From Hyphomicrobiales bacterium (GTDB lineage Bacteria; Pseudomonadota; Alphaproteobacteria; Rhizobiales; Xanthobacteraceae): a DNA stretch of 64,000 bases. The notes below the pieces were generated by a model that saw only the letters and a list, made by a program, of their open reading frames with translations, ran no database searches and had not been told where the DNA came from. The position numbers and the translations under genes were made by a program. Shown in pieces: positions 46,358 to 54,513 of this stretch. Each line of letters opens with the position of its first letter. Position 1 is the stretch's first letter. The stretch lies in assembly GCA_017305665.1 (NCBI GenBank), contig JAFKKH010000029.1, positions 1 through 64,000 of the forward strand. Direction: 5' to 3'.

Positions 46358-46834
46358 ATGCGGATGTTTCGTGACGGTGCAAAATTCTTTCGCGGTTGGG
46401 CGTTGGCTGTTGTCATCGCCGCGGCCGGTATCGTCATTGTCGGCACTTCCGTCCCAGCAGCGGCGCAGACCACAAGGAAAACCATGACAACGCCATCAGG
46501 ACTTCAGATCACGGACATCAAGGTCGGCACCGGTGCGACGCCAAAGCCCGGACAGATTTGCGTCATGCATTACACCGGCTGGCTCTACGAGAATGGGCAG
46601 AAGGGCAAGAAGTTCGACAGCTCGGTGGATCGCAACGAGCCGTTCGAATTTCCGATCGGCAAGCATCAGGTGATCGCGGGCTGGGATGAGGGCGTTGCCA
46701 CCATGAAGGTCGGCGGCAAGCGCACGCTGATCATTCCGCCGGCGCTCGGCTATGGCGCGCGCGGTGCGGGCGGCGTCATTCCGCCGAATGCGACGCTGAT
46801 CTTCGACGTCGAACTGCTCGGCGTGAAAGGCTGA
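46358..46834 (+). CDS. FKBP-type peptidyl-prolyl isomerase, exported
   Basis: 158 residues: signal peptide or anchor (residues 1 to about 36, ending VPAAAQ) and one FKBP domain. Active-site aromatic positions are seen in [58 protein letters not shown] and [13 protein letters not shown]. Catalyses proline isomerisation of periplasmic proteins. ATG 46358 follows GGGAGCAGAGC. An intrinsic terminator follows. Confidence 0.94.
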   Translation: MRMFRDGAKFFRGWALAVVIAAAGIVIVGTSVPAAAQTTRKTMTTPSGLQITDIKVGTGATPKPGQICVMHYTGWLYENGQKGKKFDSSVDRNEPFEFPIGKHQVIAGWDEGVATMKVGGKRTLIIPPALGYGARGAGGVIPPNATLIFDVELLGVKG

Positions 46835-46855
46835 AGACAACGTTTTGTGGTTGGG

Positions 46856-46889
46856 AAAGTCCGTCGCGCCCTCGCACGGCGGACTTTTT
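46856..46889. terminator. Terminator between converging FKBP and YkgJ genes
   Basis: AAAGTCCGTCG (46856-46866) pairs with CGGCGGACTTT (46877-46887), one G-U pair, followed by TT. Works for the plus-strand FKBP gene; the A-run on the other side makes it usable from the minus strand as well. Confidence 0.8.
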
Positions 46890-46905
46890 CATGTCGACGC
46901 GGCAG

Positions 46906-47730
46906 CTACGCCGAATCGGCGTGCGGAATGTTCGACAGCTTGAGCAGCGCGGGCCGGTAGGGCGGATACGGCTCGTCGTCATCCGGAATGCTGCAGCGCC
47001 CGAATTCCTGCCGGATGCGATGGATTTCGGCGATGCGATCGTTCAGCCGCTGCAAATGCTCCGGCGATCTCGCCTTCCAATAGCGGAATGTATCTGATGT
47101 GACAGGGATGAATGCCGTGCCGAACAGCGTTGGATCGGGAACAACCGTTCGGCCAAGGAGAAGAAATTTATCGTAACCGACGGCGATCAGCGTCGCATAT
47201 CCGGGATTTCCCGTTCTCCTGATTCCGTTCAGCGACCATTCGCGCAGCTTGCTGAAATATGGCTCTTCCTGCCACCGGTCCGGACAGTTGGAATCCACCT
47301 GCACATTGACGGCGTCCTGGCTGAAATGCACCACGAGACCTGACGTCTCGGGGAACCACTCGTCTCCGAGATGCCCCTGCAGCCAGGCACAACTGAATGA
47401 TCGGCACATCTGCGGGCGATCATCGTAGATCGTGCATCCTTTGCCCGCCTCGCAGTGCTTGCACCACTCGTTCACGGATGTCCCGACCGCTTCCACCTCG
47501 AGCAGCGTGCAACAGGATGTGCACGATCCACACTCCCGTCGAGGCGCCGCCGACAACGCGGCGGGCGTTTGGAATCCCGCGTCGTTGCGAACGAGCAGCT
47601 TCTGCTTTTCCAGCGCGCGAATGGCGCGTTCGACTTTTAGGCGCGACAGTCCAGTTGCATCGATCACGCCTTTGACGGTCGTCGCGCCTCTCTCGACGGC
47701 GCGGACGACGTCCGACATCACCTGATCCAT
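46906..47730 (-). CDS. Winged-helix N-terminus fused to YkgJ-type cysteine-cluster domain
   Basis: 274 residues. Residues 1-55 read as a winged helix (TTVKGVIDATGLSRLKVERAIRALEKQKLLVRN), while residues 67-114 hold C67xxC70xxC73C74, C90xxC93, C99, C109 and C114, the YkgJ/UPF0153 metal-binding cluster. The combination suggests a metal- or redox-sensing DNA-binding protein, but the C-terminal 150 residues (SNCPDRWQEEPYFSKLREWS, RYWKARSPEHLQRLND) have no recognised function. A purine-rich stretch precedes the ATG. Confidence 0.8.
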   Translation of the reverse strand: MDQVMSDVVRAVERGATTVKGVIDATGLSRLKVERAIRALEKQKLLVRNDAGFQTPAALSAAPRRECGSCTSCCTLLEVEAVGTSVNEWCKHCEAGKGCTIYDDRPQMCRSFSCAWLQGHLGDEWFPETSGLVVHFSQDAVNVQVDSNCPDRWQEEPYFSKLREWSLNGIRRTGNPGYATLIAVGYDKFLLLGRTVVPDPTLFGTAFIPVTSDTFRYWKARSPEHLQRLNDRIAEIHRIRQEFGRCSIPDDDEPYPPYRPALLKLSNIPHADSA

Positions 47731-47745
47731 GTTCTTGTTCTTCTG

Positions 47746-47892
47746 TTATTCTTCTTCTTGTTGGGCTTGGTCTTTGCCTTCGGGCGTAAGGCCCGGGACG
47801 TTCCAGAACCAATCAACTTTCCGTAGATCAAACCCCTCTGCCGGAAATGCATGTCTGGCGTCGGCAAGCGGACCCGTGATCGAGACGATCAT
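47746..47892 (-). CDS. Possible 48-residue leader peptide upstream of the YkgJ gene
   Basis: A short frame starting MIVSITGPLADARHAFPAEG and ending 15 bases before the YkgJ start. It has no recognised homologue. Codon use is not unlike the neighbours, but evidence is thin; it may be chance. Confidence 0.25.
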   Translation of the reverse strand: MIVSITGPLADARHAFPAEGFDLRKVDWFWNVPGLTPEGKDQAQQEEE

Positions 47893-48039
47893 GGTTCGCT
47901 GGTCTTTGATGACGGTTTTGCGATCTGTCCGGCGTGAACGCCTCAGCGTCACGAATTTGTTGTTCGGAACTTCAGCTCGCCGAGTTCCGGCGATTCACGC
48001 GCTCCAAATGCGCGGATCCGAAAAGCCGTCCAAACAAAA

Positions 48040-48072
48040 AAGTTGCGGCCAGCCTTGGGGGAGGCTGGCCGC
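48040..48072 (-). terminator. Intrinsic terminator of the BTLCP gene
   Basis: GCGGCCAGCCT (48045-48055) and AGGCTGGCCGC (48062-48072) form a perfect 11-bp stem. On the minus strand the hairpin with a C-rich loop is followed by AACTTTTTTG. It lies about 65 bases downstream of the BTLCP stop codon. The region 47893-48138 otherwise holds no gene. Confidence 0.85.
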
Positions 48073-48138
48073 GCGCGATCCGGTCGGGGACGGGGAGGGG
48101 TGGGGATGACCGGGTCGCGGGTCGTTAAGTCCTTATGT

Positions 48139-48759
48139 CTATCGGGAGCTGGCTGTCGCCACCGCCGGATGGTTGTCGCCGAGCGCAACCCAGACATTGG
48201 GGTCGCTTTGCGTTTGACGCTTCACGAAGCGGTAGCCGGTCTCGGTCCAGGCGAGGACGTCCTCGTTCTGGTTGTCGAGAATGAACTCGCCCTTGTTGGT
48301 CTTGACCGTCAGCACGGCATGACCGTCGCCCTGCTTGTCGCGCACCACCGTGATCAGCAGCGCTTCGCGCGGCCAGCCGGCATCGATCAGCATCTTGCGT
48401 TTCAGCAGGACGTAGTCCTCGCAGTCGCCATAGCCGTCCGTCGGCAGCGACCATTTTTCGACGACGCCCCAGTGTTCCATGTCCGTCATCGGCTTGACGG
48501 TTTCATTGACCCAGTGGTTGACCTTCACGAGGTCGCGCCAGGCGGTCGGCGTCATCACGATGTCGCGCGGCTGGGTCGCGCCGCCGCGGCATTCCTTTGG
48601 ATTGCTTGCGCAGAATTCGACCCAACCGATCGGCGCACGCGTGGTGTCGCCGAGACTTGCGTAGAGCTGTCGTCCGTCACCGGCGTTCGCCGGTGTCATC
48701 AATCCCCACAGGATGGCGGCTGCGGCCGCCAATCCCATTCCCTGTCCCCTGCTGAGCAT
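48139..48759 (-). CDS. Transglutaminase-like cysteine protease (BTLCP, LapG family)
   Basis: 206-residue periplasmic protease of the BTLCP family. Signal peptide about residues 1-26 (GLAAAAAILWGLMTPANA). Catalytic triad C113 (GYGDCEDY), H147 (DGHAVL) and D162 (ILDNQNED). LapG in pseudomonads belongs to this family and releases a large adhesin from the surface when cyclic di-GMP is low. No lapD-like gene is adjacent, but a PilZ gene lies next upstream. ATG 48759 chosen by the signal peptide; a 13-residue extension is possible. Confidence 0.9.
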   Translation of the reverse strand: MLSRGQGMGLAAAAAILWGLMTPANAGDGRQLYASLGDTTRAPIGWVEFCASNPKECRGGATQPRDIVMTPTAWRDLVKVNHWVNETVKPMTDMEHWGVVEKWSLPTDGYGDCEDYVLLKRKMLIDAGWPREALLITVVRDKQGDGHAVLTVKTNKGEFILDNQNEDVLAWTETGYRFVKRQTQSDPNVWVALGDNHPAVATASSR

Positions 48760-49080
48760 TGTGGCCCCCGTTTCTTGTTGGGACCACTCGTCGCACAAAG
48801 GATTTGCGCCGCCGCTAAGTGGCGCAAGTAGAATTGAGACGAATGCAAGTAAAGCTCGCGGCTAATTCGATCTATACTTGAATCGAATTTGCGTAAAATT
48901 CGAACTATTCGCGTTTGATTCAAATTTTACGCATTAGGAACCGAAGGCCGATGGAATCAGGCTTTTTGTGGCGGAATGCCCGGCGCGTTTACCGGGAAAA
49001 TGGCCGTGCAAAAGCACCTCCCGCGTGGCGAAAACGCCGGTGCGGCTCGAAATACGGAGGGTTGGGAGGGGGGCCGCCGT
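48760..49080. promoter_or_regulatory. AT-rich intergenic region with inverted repeat
   Basis: Between BTLCP and PilZ genes. TGCGTAAAATT (48890-48900) and AATTTTACGCA (48923-48933) are complementary around 22 bases, within a locally AT-rich stretch, strongly contrasting with the flanks. Likely promoter and operator DNA for the BTLCP gene. No reading frame is supported. Confidence 0.5.
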
Positions 49081-49695
49081 TTACCGGGCGGTGACGTTAT
49101 CTTCGAGACTGTCCGGATTCTGCTCGTGAACGAACTCGAGCGCGAAGCCTTCTTCCAGGTTGCGGACCACGCGGGCCTGGACCTTGCCCAGCGCGACCTG
49201 CGACTGCAGCGGTGGCCGGTGTTCGGCTGCGATGGCGGCACCGGACAGCGACATGTCGATGATCCGGCAGGTCATCTTGGCGCCGTCCTCGAGCGTGAGG
49301 ACCGCGATCGGATTGCGCGGCACGATACGGTCGTGGCGGCGGTCTTCCGGCAAGTTGAGGATGTCGCGGTTGGCGAGCCAGGTGAGCTGGGCCGCGAGCT
49401 TGTCGCGCTTGCGGGGCGTCGCGCCGACCGTCATGGCGAAGCCATTGTCGATGATCCGGGTGATCTTGCCTTCGACCCGGCCGATATGGTCGAGATAGGC
49501 CACGACCCGGTCCCCGACATTGCCAATGCCGGGTGCCAGCATGGCGAGTCCGCCCGGGGACATATTGACGATCTGGCAGGGGAATTCGCGCCGATCCGGC
49601 AGCATATAGCGGCCCAGCAGGTGAATTTTCACACGCTGAAACCGTCGGCGCTCGTCCGCGACCGGATGATTTGAAATTTTCTGCGCCAACGCCAT
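49081..49695 (-). CDS. Double PilZ-domain protein
   Basis: 204 residues with two PilZ-like cyclic-di-GMP binding domains. The first has RRRFQR (about 16-21) and NMSPGG (44-49); the second has RRHDR (119-123) and DMSLSGAA (147-154). Both keep the RxxxR / [D/N]xSxxG pattern. Probably transduces cyclic di-GMP to surface or motility functions. ATG 49695 is chosen over an in-frame TTG upstream. Confidence 0.9.
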   Translation of the reverse strand: MALAQKISNHPVADERRRFQRVKIHLLGRYMLPDRREFPCQIVNMSPGGLAMLAPGIGNVGDRVVAYLDHIGRVEGKITRIIDNGFAMTVGATPRKRDKLAAQLTWLANRDILNLPEDRRHDRIVPRNPIAVLTLEDGAKMTCRIIDMSLSGAAIAAEHRPPLQSQVALGKVQARVVRNLEEGFALEFVHEQNPDSLEDNVTAR

Positions 49696-49808
49696 GATCG
49701 CTGCACCGGTCAACCGGTATTCGGTCTTGGTAAACCCTACGGCTGTCAGGGTTAACGCAGCGTTAGCGGGTGGCGGGCCCCATCCGGGCGCCGCAGATGG
49801 GAGGAAAG

Positions 49809-50795
49809 ATGCGTTTCACGCTCAAGGCCGCGGTGACGTCCGTTTGGATCGGGGCACTCTCCATCGGTGCGTCGCATGCGGCCGACATGAAGGTGACCTT
49901 GCTTGGGACGGGAACGCCAACGCCGCGCATTGGCAGCTTCAGCGCATCGACCCTTGTCGAAGCCGGACCGGAGCGGTTGCTGTTCGATTTCGGCCGCGGC
50001 TCGACCATCCGGCTTTTCCAGAAGAAAATCCCGCTCGGCTCGATCACCGCAAGCTTCATCACGCATTTGCATTCCGATCATGTCGTCGGGTTGCCCGACA
50101 TGTGGCTGAGCGGATGGATCGGCACGCCATGGGGAGCGCGAAAGACGCCCATGGTGATTTTTGGCCCGAAGGGGACGGTGGCCATGACCGAAAACCTGAC
50201 CAAGGCGTTTTCGGAGGACATACGCATCCGCACCGATGATGAGCATTACCCGGCGGCGGGCGTGGCCTTTGCGGCAAAGGATATCGAACCTGGGCCGGTT
50301 TACGAAAAGAACGGCGTGAAGGTCAGCGCGATCGAGGTCAATCACGGCGAGAAGATCAAGCCGGCCTACGGTTACGTGATCGAATTCGACGGCAAGAAGG
50401 TCGTGTTGTCCGGCGACACCAAGCCGGATCAGCATGTCATCGACGCAGGGAAGGGCGCCGACCTGCTTGTGCATGAGGTGGCGATCATCGAGCCGGAGCT
50501 TCTGAAGTCATATCCGAACTATCGCGCCATCGAGGATCATCACACGTCGCCGGAAGATGCGGGGCGGATTTTCAGCGAAGCGAAACCGAAGCTCGCGGTT
50601 TATTCCCACATCGTCTTTGCCACCGTGAAGCCGGTGCAGGACGTGCCTGAGGATGCGCTGGCAGCTCGGACCGAGACGACCTATGCCGGGCCGTTCATCA
50701 TCGGACGCGATCTGATGTCGTTCGTTATCGGCGACAAGATCGAGGCGTTCGACGCCGGCGGCCATCCATTGACGCCGTTGTCCGCTCAGCGGTGA
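49809..50795 (+). CDS. Exported RNase Z-like MBL-fold hydrolase
   Basis: 328-residue metallo-beta-lactamase fold protein with the metal motif THLHSDHVVGLPD (85-97). Further ligands are probable in NHGEKIKPAYGYVIE, LSGDTKPDQH and YSH. Overall similar to RNase Z/ElaC-type enzymes, but residues 1-25 form a signal peptide (MRFTLKAAVTSVWIGALSIGASHAAD), which argues against tRNA processing and for a periplasmic arylsulfatase- or lactonase-like role. GGGAGGAAAG precedes the ATG. The alcohol dehydrogenase gene follows after 43 bases. Confidence 0.9.
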   Translation: MRFTLKAAVTSVWIGALSIGASHAADMKVTLLGTGTPTPRIGSFSASTLVEAGPERLLFDFGRGSTIRLFQKKIPLGSITASFITHLHSDHVVGLPDMWLSGWIGTPWGARKTPMVIFGPKGTVAMTENLTKAFSEDIRIRTDDEHYPAAGVAFAAKDIEPGPVYEKNGVKVSAIEVNHGEKIKPAYGYVIEFDGKKVVLSGDTKPDQHVIDAGKGADLLVHEVAIIEPELLKSYPNYRAIEDHHTSPEDAGRIFSEAKPKLAVYSHIVFATVKPVQDVPEDALAARTETTYAGPFIIGRDLMSFVIGDKIEAFDAGGHPLTPLSAQR

Positions 50796-50838
50796 GTATG
50801 AAAACGAATAACAACTGAACGCACGGGAGGAACTTGGA

Positions 50839-51990
50839 ATGGAGCAAATTCGCGTCTGCACGTATGATGGTCCCGGTGCAAGACCGGTCATGCGCTCCGT
50901 GCCGTGGCCCAAGATCCCGAAGAAGGCGGCGCTGCTCAAGGTCGGCGCCTGCGGCGTCTGCGGCACCGACCTGCATATCCTGAAAGGTCATTGGCCGAAG
51001 CAACTGCCGTGGCCGTTCACGCTCGGGCACGAGATCGGCGGCGTCATCGTCGAGGCGGGCGGCGAGTTCACCGAGGATTTCATGAGCAAGCCGCTCGGCG
51101 TCGGATCGAAGGTGATGATCCCGCCGCTGATGCCGTGCGGGAAGTGCTACTACTGCGTCCACTATCCCGAGACCGCCAACAAGTGCCTGACGCCGGTCTA
51201 CTATGGCCGCTATCTCGGCTTCGACAAGGCGCCGCATCTGTGGGGCGGTTGGGCCGAGTATGTCTATGTCGATCTCGACATGTTGCCTGGAACCAAGATC
51301 TACAAGCTGCCGGATGACATGTCGCTGCGGCTGGGCGCGCTGTCCGAGCCGCTGACCTCCTGCATCCGCGCCTTCAATCGCGCGACGCGCGCCGGCGGAT
51401 TCAAATGGGGCGACACCGTCGTCATTCAGGGGTCGGGCCCGATCGGCATTCTTGCCGTTGCGGCGGCGCAGGAGATGGGCGCGGGCCGCGTGATCTGCGT
51501 CGGCGCGCCGGAGACGCCGCGGCTGGCATTGGCGCGCAAGTTTGGTGCTGAGACCACGGTGAATATCGATGAACTCAAGACACCGGAGCAGCGCATTGCG
51601 CGGGTGCGCGAGATCGTCGGCGGCTTTGGTGCAGACCTCGTGATGGATTGCTCGGGGCATCCGAGCGCGGGACCGGAAGGCATCGAAATGTTGCGCGACG
51701 GCGGCACGTATGTCGAGATGGGCCAGTTCACCGACGCCGGTTCGATCAATACATCGTGGCATCGCATCTGCACCAAGGACCTCAACGTGCTCGGCTCGTG
51801 GGGATTCACCGGCAACGATCTGCCGCTCGGCGTCGACATGCTCTATCGCACCCGCGACAAGTATCCGTGGCTCGACATGCAGACGATCTATCCGTTCACG
51901 GAAGAAGGTGTCGGTCAGGCGGTCGCGGATGCGATGGCGATGAAGACGGTGAAATCCACCATCGTGCCGTGGCCGGAACTCGTGGAGTAG
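50839..51990 (+). CDS. Zinc-dependent alcohol dehydrogenase, MDR superfamily
   Basis: 383 residues. Catalytic zinc ligands C41 (CGVCGTD), H64-E65 (LGHEIGG). The structural zinc lobe PLMPCGKCYYCVHYPETANKC has four cysteines. NAD-binding VIQGSGPIGILAVAAA. The substrate is a secondary alcohol or polyol, not defined. GGAGGAAC precedes the ATG; same strand and close to the MBL gene, so possibly one transcript. Confidence 0.93.
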   Translation: MEQIRVCTYDGPGARPVMRSVPWPKIPKKAALLKVGACGVCGTDLHILKGHWPKQLPWPFTLGHEIGGVIVEAGGEFTEDFMSKPLGVGSKVMIPPLMPCGKCYYCVHYPETANKCLTPVYYGRYLGFDKAPHLWGGWAEYVYVDLDMLPGTKIYKLPDDMSLRLGALSEPLTSCIRAFNRATRAGGFKWGDTVVIQGSGPIGILAVAAAQEMGAGRVICVGAPETPRLALARKFGAETTVNIDELKTPEQRIARVREIVGGFGADLVMDCSGHPSAGPEGIEMLRDGGTYVEMGQFTDAGSINTSWHRICTKDLNVLGSWGFTGNDLPLGVDMLYRTRDKYPWLDMQTIYPFTEEGVGQAVADAMAMKTVKSTIVPWPELVE

Positions 51991-52018
51991 ATGCGTCCGG
52001 CGCGTCGCGAAGTGCCGA

Positions 52019-52576
52019 TCAGCGCAGTCCTTCGTAGACCATGAAGCCGCGCGCGATCGCGAGTTTCTTCAGGACGCGCGGCACGAAGCGCTGCGGCGGG
52101 TGGTTCATGTAACGCCATGATGTGAGGCTGAAGTCGCCGAGCGGCTGGCCGCTGTGCTGCATCGGCGCCAGCAGCCCGGTCAGGCTGATCGGCGTGTGAG
52201 CGCGATTGGCGAACGGCAACAACAGCAGTTCGAGGTGGGCGAGTGATCCGTCTCGTGTCGTCGCAGTCACGCCGGCAACGGCAGCTACTAATTCGTCGGT
52301 GACGATACCAAGAATATCGGTGATCTCGTCGCGGCTCGCGGGCGCGAACAGATCGGCAAAGTTCTGGCTTTTGAGATCGCGATCGAGCAGGGCGCAGACA
52401 CGGGTTCCCGCGACCCGAAACGGATAGCCGCGCTTCGGATCGTACGACAGCACGAAGATATCGCCGAGCAGTTCGCGGACTGCGCCGGGTTCGATCGCGC
52501 CTCGGTCGGGGGCGCGTTCACCGTCGCGCTTCTCGTCCCAATAAGCGAAGAACGCCCGGTTCGATGGATGCTTCAT
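52019..52576 (-). CDS. PAS_5-domain protein
   Basis: 185-residue soluble protein of the alphaproteobacterial PAS_5 (DUF1388-like) family: NRAFFAYWDEKRDGERAPDRGAIEPGAVRELLGDIFVLSYDP, FRVAGTRVCALLDRDLKSQNFADLF, HLELLLLPFANRAHTPISLTGLLAPM. No output domain. Probably a stand-alone sensory or adaptor module; function unknown. Confidence 0.85.
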   Translation of the reverse strand: MKHPSNRAFFAYWDEKRDGERAPDRGAIEPGAVRELLGDIFVLSYDPKRGYPFRVAGTRVCALLDRDLKSQNFADLFAPASRDEITDILGIVTDELVAAVAGVTATTRDGSLAHLELLLLPFANRAHTPISLTGLLAPMQHSGQPLGDFSLTSWRYMNHPPQRFVPRVLKKLAIARGFMVYEGLR

Positions 52577-52837
52577 GACCTAAAACCGTCCTGACCGCGG
52601 TGCGAAGCAGACACTTCTGTCTCGCTTCGGGGCGTCGCGGTCCCCGTTTCTGTTGTGCAGGAGGGAGGTTGCAGCGTCCATGCCGCAGGCGGCCTTGACG
52701 TCTGGGGGACACAGCTTTGTGTCGTTAACGTTAAATTAACTATGGGGTTGGGATTGGTCGGCGAGGCGGTAAGGTAAGGCTGCTCCATTGCCCCGCCGTT
52801 TTTCTCCAGGTTCCGGCGAGGCGAATACAGGCAGGCG
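52577..52837. other. Intergenic region with no supported gene
   Basis: Contains a locally AT-rich TTAACGTTAAATTAAC (about 52723-52738), likely the promoter area of the PAS_5 gene or of the candidate small transcript to the right. A minus-strand frame across 52573-52845 has Thr/Pro-rich sequence and no ribosome site and is not accepted. Confidence 0.5.
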
Positions 52838-52956
52838 TCGAACAAGAGGTCATCGCGGGGAGGGGTGGGGATACCGGATTTTCGACCATGTCGAAGATCA
52901 ACCCAGCGAAAGACCGGACACGGATCGAGGGAGGGTTTCTCAGACCCTCCCTTTTT
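52838..52956 (+). ncRNA. Candidate small RNA ending in an intrinsic terminator
   Basis: Ends in a strong terminator: GGGAGGG (52929-52935) pairs with CCCTCCC (52945-52951) and is followed by TTTTT. No gene on the plus strand lies upstream within 850 bases, so the terminator needs a short transcript of its own. The stretch also contains CGGGGAGGGGTGGGGAT (52856-52872), repeated exactly at 48091. An ATG at 52888 opens a frame that runs through the hairpin. A promoter is not clear; the left end is arbitrary. Confidence 0.4.
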
Positions 52957-53065
52957 CGTTGCGGCGGTATTTCCGCAAGAAGATCAAATCCTTTGCTTGC
53001 GCCGCCCGGCCAAGCCGCCTATGTGGGCCCATCGTTTGCTCGCGCAGCCCTCAAGGTCGCACCCC

Positions 53066-53881
53066 TTGGATTCTCCGTCAGATCCCCCGCCAGATTTGCC
53101 GCCCGATCAGCCGCCGGAAGCACCGCGCGAACCGATCCTGACCCTGCCGGGGGCGCTGACCGCCTACATCGTTCTGCTCGCGGTCATTCATGCGGTGCGC
53201 ATGGCGCTGCCGCCCGATCTCGAATACTGGACCATCGAACTGTTCGGTTTCATTCCGAAACGGTACGACCCGACGCTGCTTGCGACGGCATTTCCCGGTG
53301 GGGCGGGCGCCAAGGTCTGGACGTTCGTGACCTATTCGCTGCTGCACGCCAATATCAGCCACATCGTTTTCAACGTGCTGTGGCTGTTGCCGTTCGGCAG
53401 CGCCGTGGCGCGGCGCTTCGGCAGTTTCCGGTTTTTCCTGTTCATGGCGGTCACGGCGGTGGCCGGCGCCATGGCACATCTTGTCACCCATGAGCACGGC
53501 ATCGCACCGATGATCGGTGCGTCAGCCTCGGTGTCGGGCGCGATGGCGGCGGCGATCCGTTTCGCCTTCGTGCGCGGCAGCTTCCTGTCGTTCCGCTACG
53601 GCGATGCCGACGCGGCCGCGCAGGTGCCGGCATTGTCGCTGACGCGTGCGCTGCGCAATCCGCGCGTGCTCGCGTTTCTCGCGATCTGGTTCGGCGTCAA
53701 CATCATCTTCGGGATGGGATCGATCGCGATCGGCGCGGAGCCGGGGAGCGTTGCGTGGCAGGCGCACATTGGCGGCTTTGTGGCGGGCCTCGTGCTGTTC
53801 TCGCTGTTCGATCCGGTGCCGCGCGGGCCGTGCGATGCTGCGGCTGCGTCATCCGAGCAGACGCCCCAACCGCCACACTAG
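53066..53881 (+). CDS. Rhomboid family intramembrane serine protease
   Basis: About 271 residues with six membrane segments. Active Ser153 sits in GASASVSGAMAA (151-162), the His in WQAHIGGFVAGL near the end, and HANISHIVFNVLWLLPFG (94-111) provides the conserved Asn/His region. Cuts membrane protein substrates. N-terminal Pro-rich cytosolic tail (DPPPDLPPDQPPEAP). The start is uncertain: TTG 53066 places the tail directly; a longer frame from 52865 would pass the terminator and is unlikely; ATG 53021 is another option. Confidence 0.85.
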   Translation: MDSPSDPPPDLPPDQPPEAPREPILTLPGALTAYIVLLAVIHAVRMALPPDLEYWTIELFGFIPKRYDPTLLATAFPGGAGAKVWTFVTYSLLHANISHIVFNVLWLLPFGSAVARRFGSFRFFLFMAVTAVAGAMAHLVTHEHGIAPMIGASASVSGAMAAAIRFAFVRGSFLSFRYGDADAAAQVPALSLTRALRNPRVLAFLAIWFGVNIIFGMGSIAIGAEPGSVAWQAHIGGFVAGLVLFSLFDPVPRGPCDAAAASSEQTPQPPH

Positions 53882-53929
53882 CGGTTGCTTGCGGCGCAGG
53901 CCGATTTCATTCATCATTTCCGTTCATTC

Positions 53930-53961
53930 AGGCGAAGTGGGATCCGGTTCGCGTGAAGAAA
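53930..53961. repeat. GCGAAGTGGGATCCGGTTCGC intergenic repeat-like element
   Basis: AGGCGAAGTGGGATCCGGTT followed by CGCGTGAAGAAAG. From memory, GCGAAGTGGAnnCCGGTTCGCGTGAAGAAA is a very frequent intergenic motif in Bradyrhizobium-type genomes. Only this copy is in the window. Confidence 0.5.
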
Positions 53962-54075
53962 GATGATGTTTCGCTCATGCGAACGTGAACAAATCGAAGG
54001 TTCGACTGTTGCCTGAAGGCTGAAGATCATCGGGTTGCACGGCGTTGCCGTGCAACCGTTCTTTGGGAGGCGACA

Positions 54076-54504
54076 ATGACGGTTCGAGCCATTCTCAATG
54101 CCAAGGGCCATAATGTCCTGAGCGTCCCGCCGGATGCCAAGCTGTCGGCTGCGGTGAAGGTTTTGTCGGAGCGCCGGATCGGCGCCGTTCTGGTCATGAG
54201 CGGCACGCGTGTCGACGGCATCCTGTCCGAGCGCGACATCGTCCGTGTGCTCGGTGAGCGCGGCGCAGGCGTGCTCGACGAGCCCGTCAGCGCGGTCATG
54301 ACGCGCAAGGTGATCAACTGCCGTCCGTCGGATACGGTCGCCGGCCTCATGGAGGTCATGACGTCAGGAAAATTCCGGCATCTGCCGGTCCTGGAAAACG
54401 ACAGGCTGGTCGGGCTCGTCTCGATCGGCGACGTCGTCAAGCTGCGCGTTCAGGAATACGAGACCGAGCAGGAAGCGCTGCGCGACTACATCAAGACCGC
54501 CTGA
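54076..54504 (+). CDS. CBS-domain protein (tandem CBS pair)
   Basis: 142 residues forming a Bateman module: first CBS about 8-60 (VPPDAKLSAAVKVLSERRIGAVLVMSGTRVDGILSERDIVRVL), second about 77-135 (CRPSDTVAGLMEVMTSGKFRHLPVLENDRLVGLVSIGDVVK). Binds adenine nucleotides in family members; here a stand-alone regulator of unknown partner. GGGAGGCGACA precedes the ATG. Confidence 0.93.
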   Translation: MTVRAILNAKGHNVLSVPPDAKLSAAVKVLSERRIGAVLVMSGTRVDGILSERDIVRVLGERGAGVLDEPVSAVMTRKVINCRPSDTVAGLMEVMTSGKFRHLPVLENDRLVGLVSIGDVVKLRVQEYETEQEALRDYIKTA

Positions 54505-54513
54505 ACGAACAGA

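Noticed and set aside
52573-52845. 90-codon minus-strand frame upstream of the PAS_5 gene
   Set aside because: Thr/Pro-rich chance translation; overlaps the start of the PAS_5 gene in another frame and has no Shine-Dalgarno.
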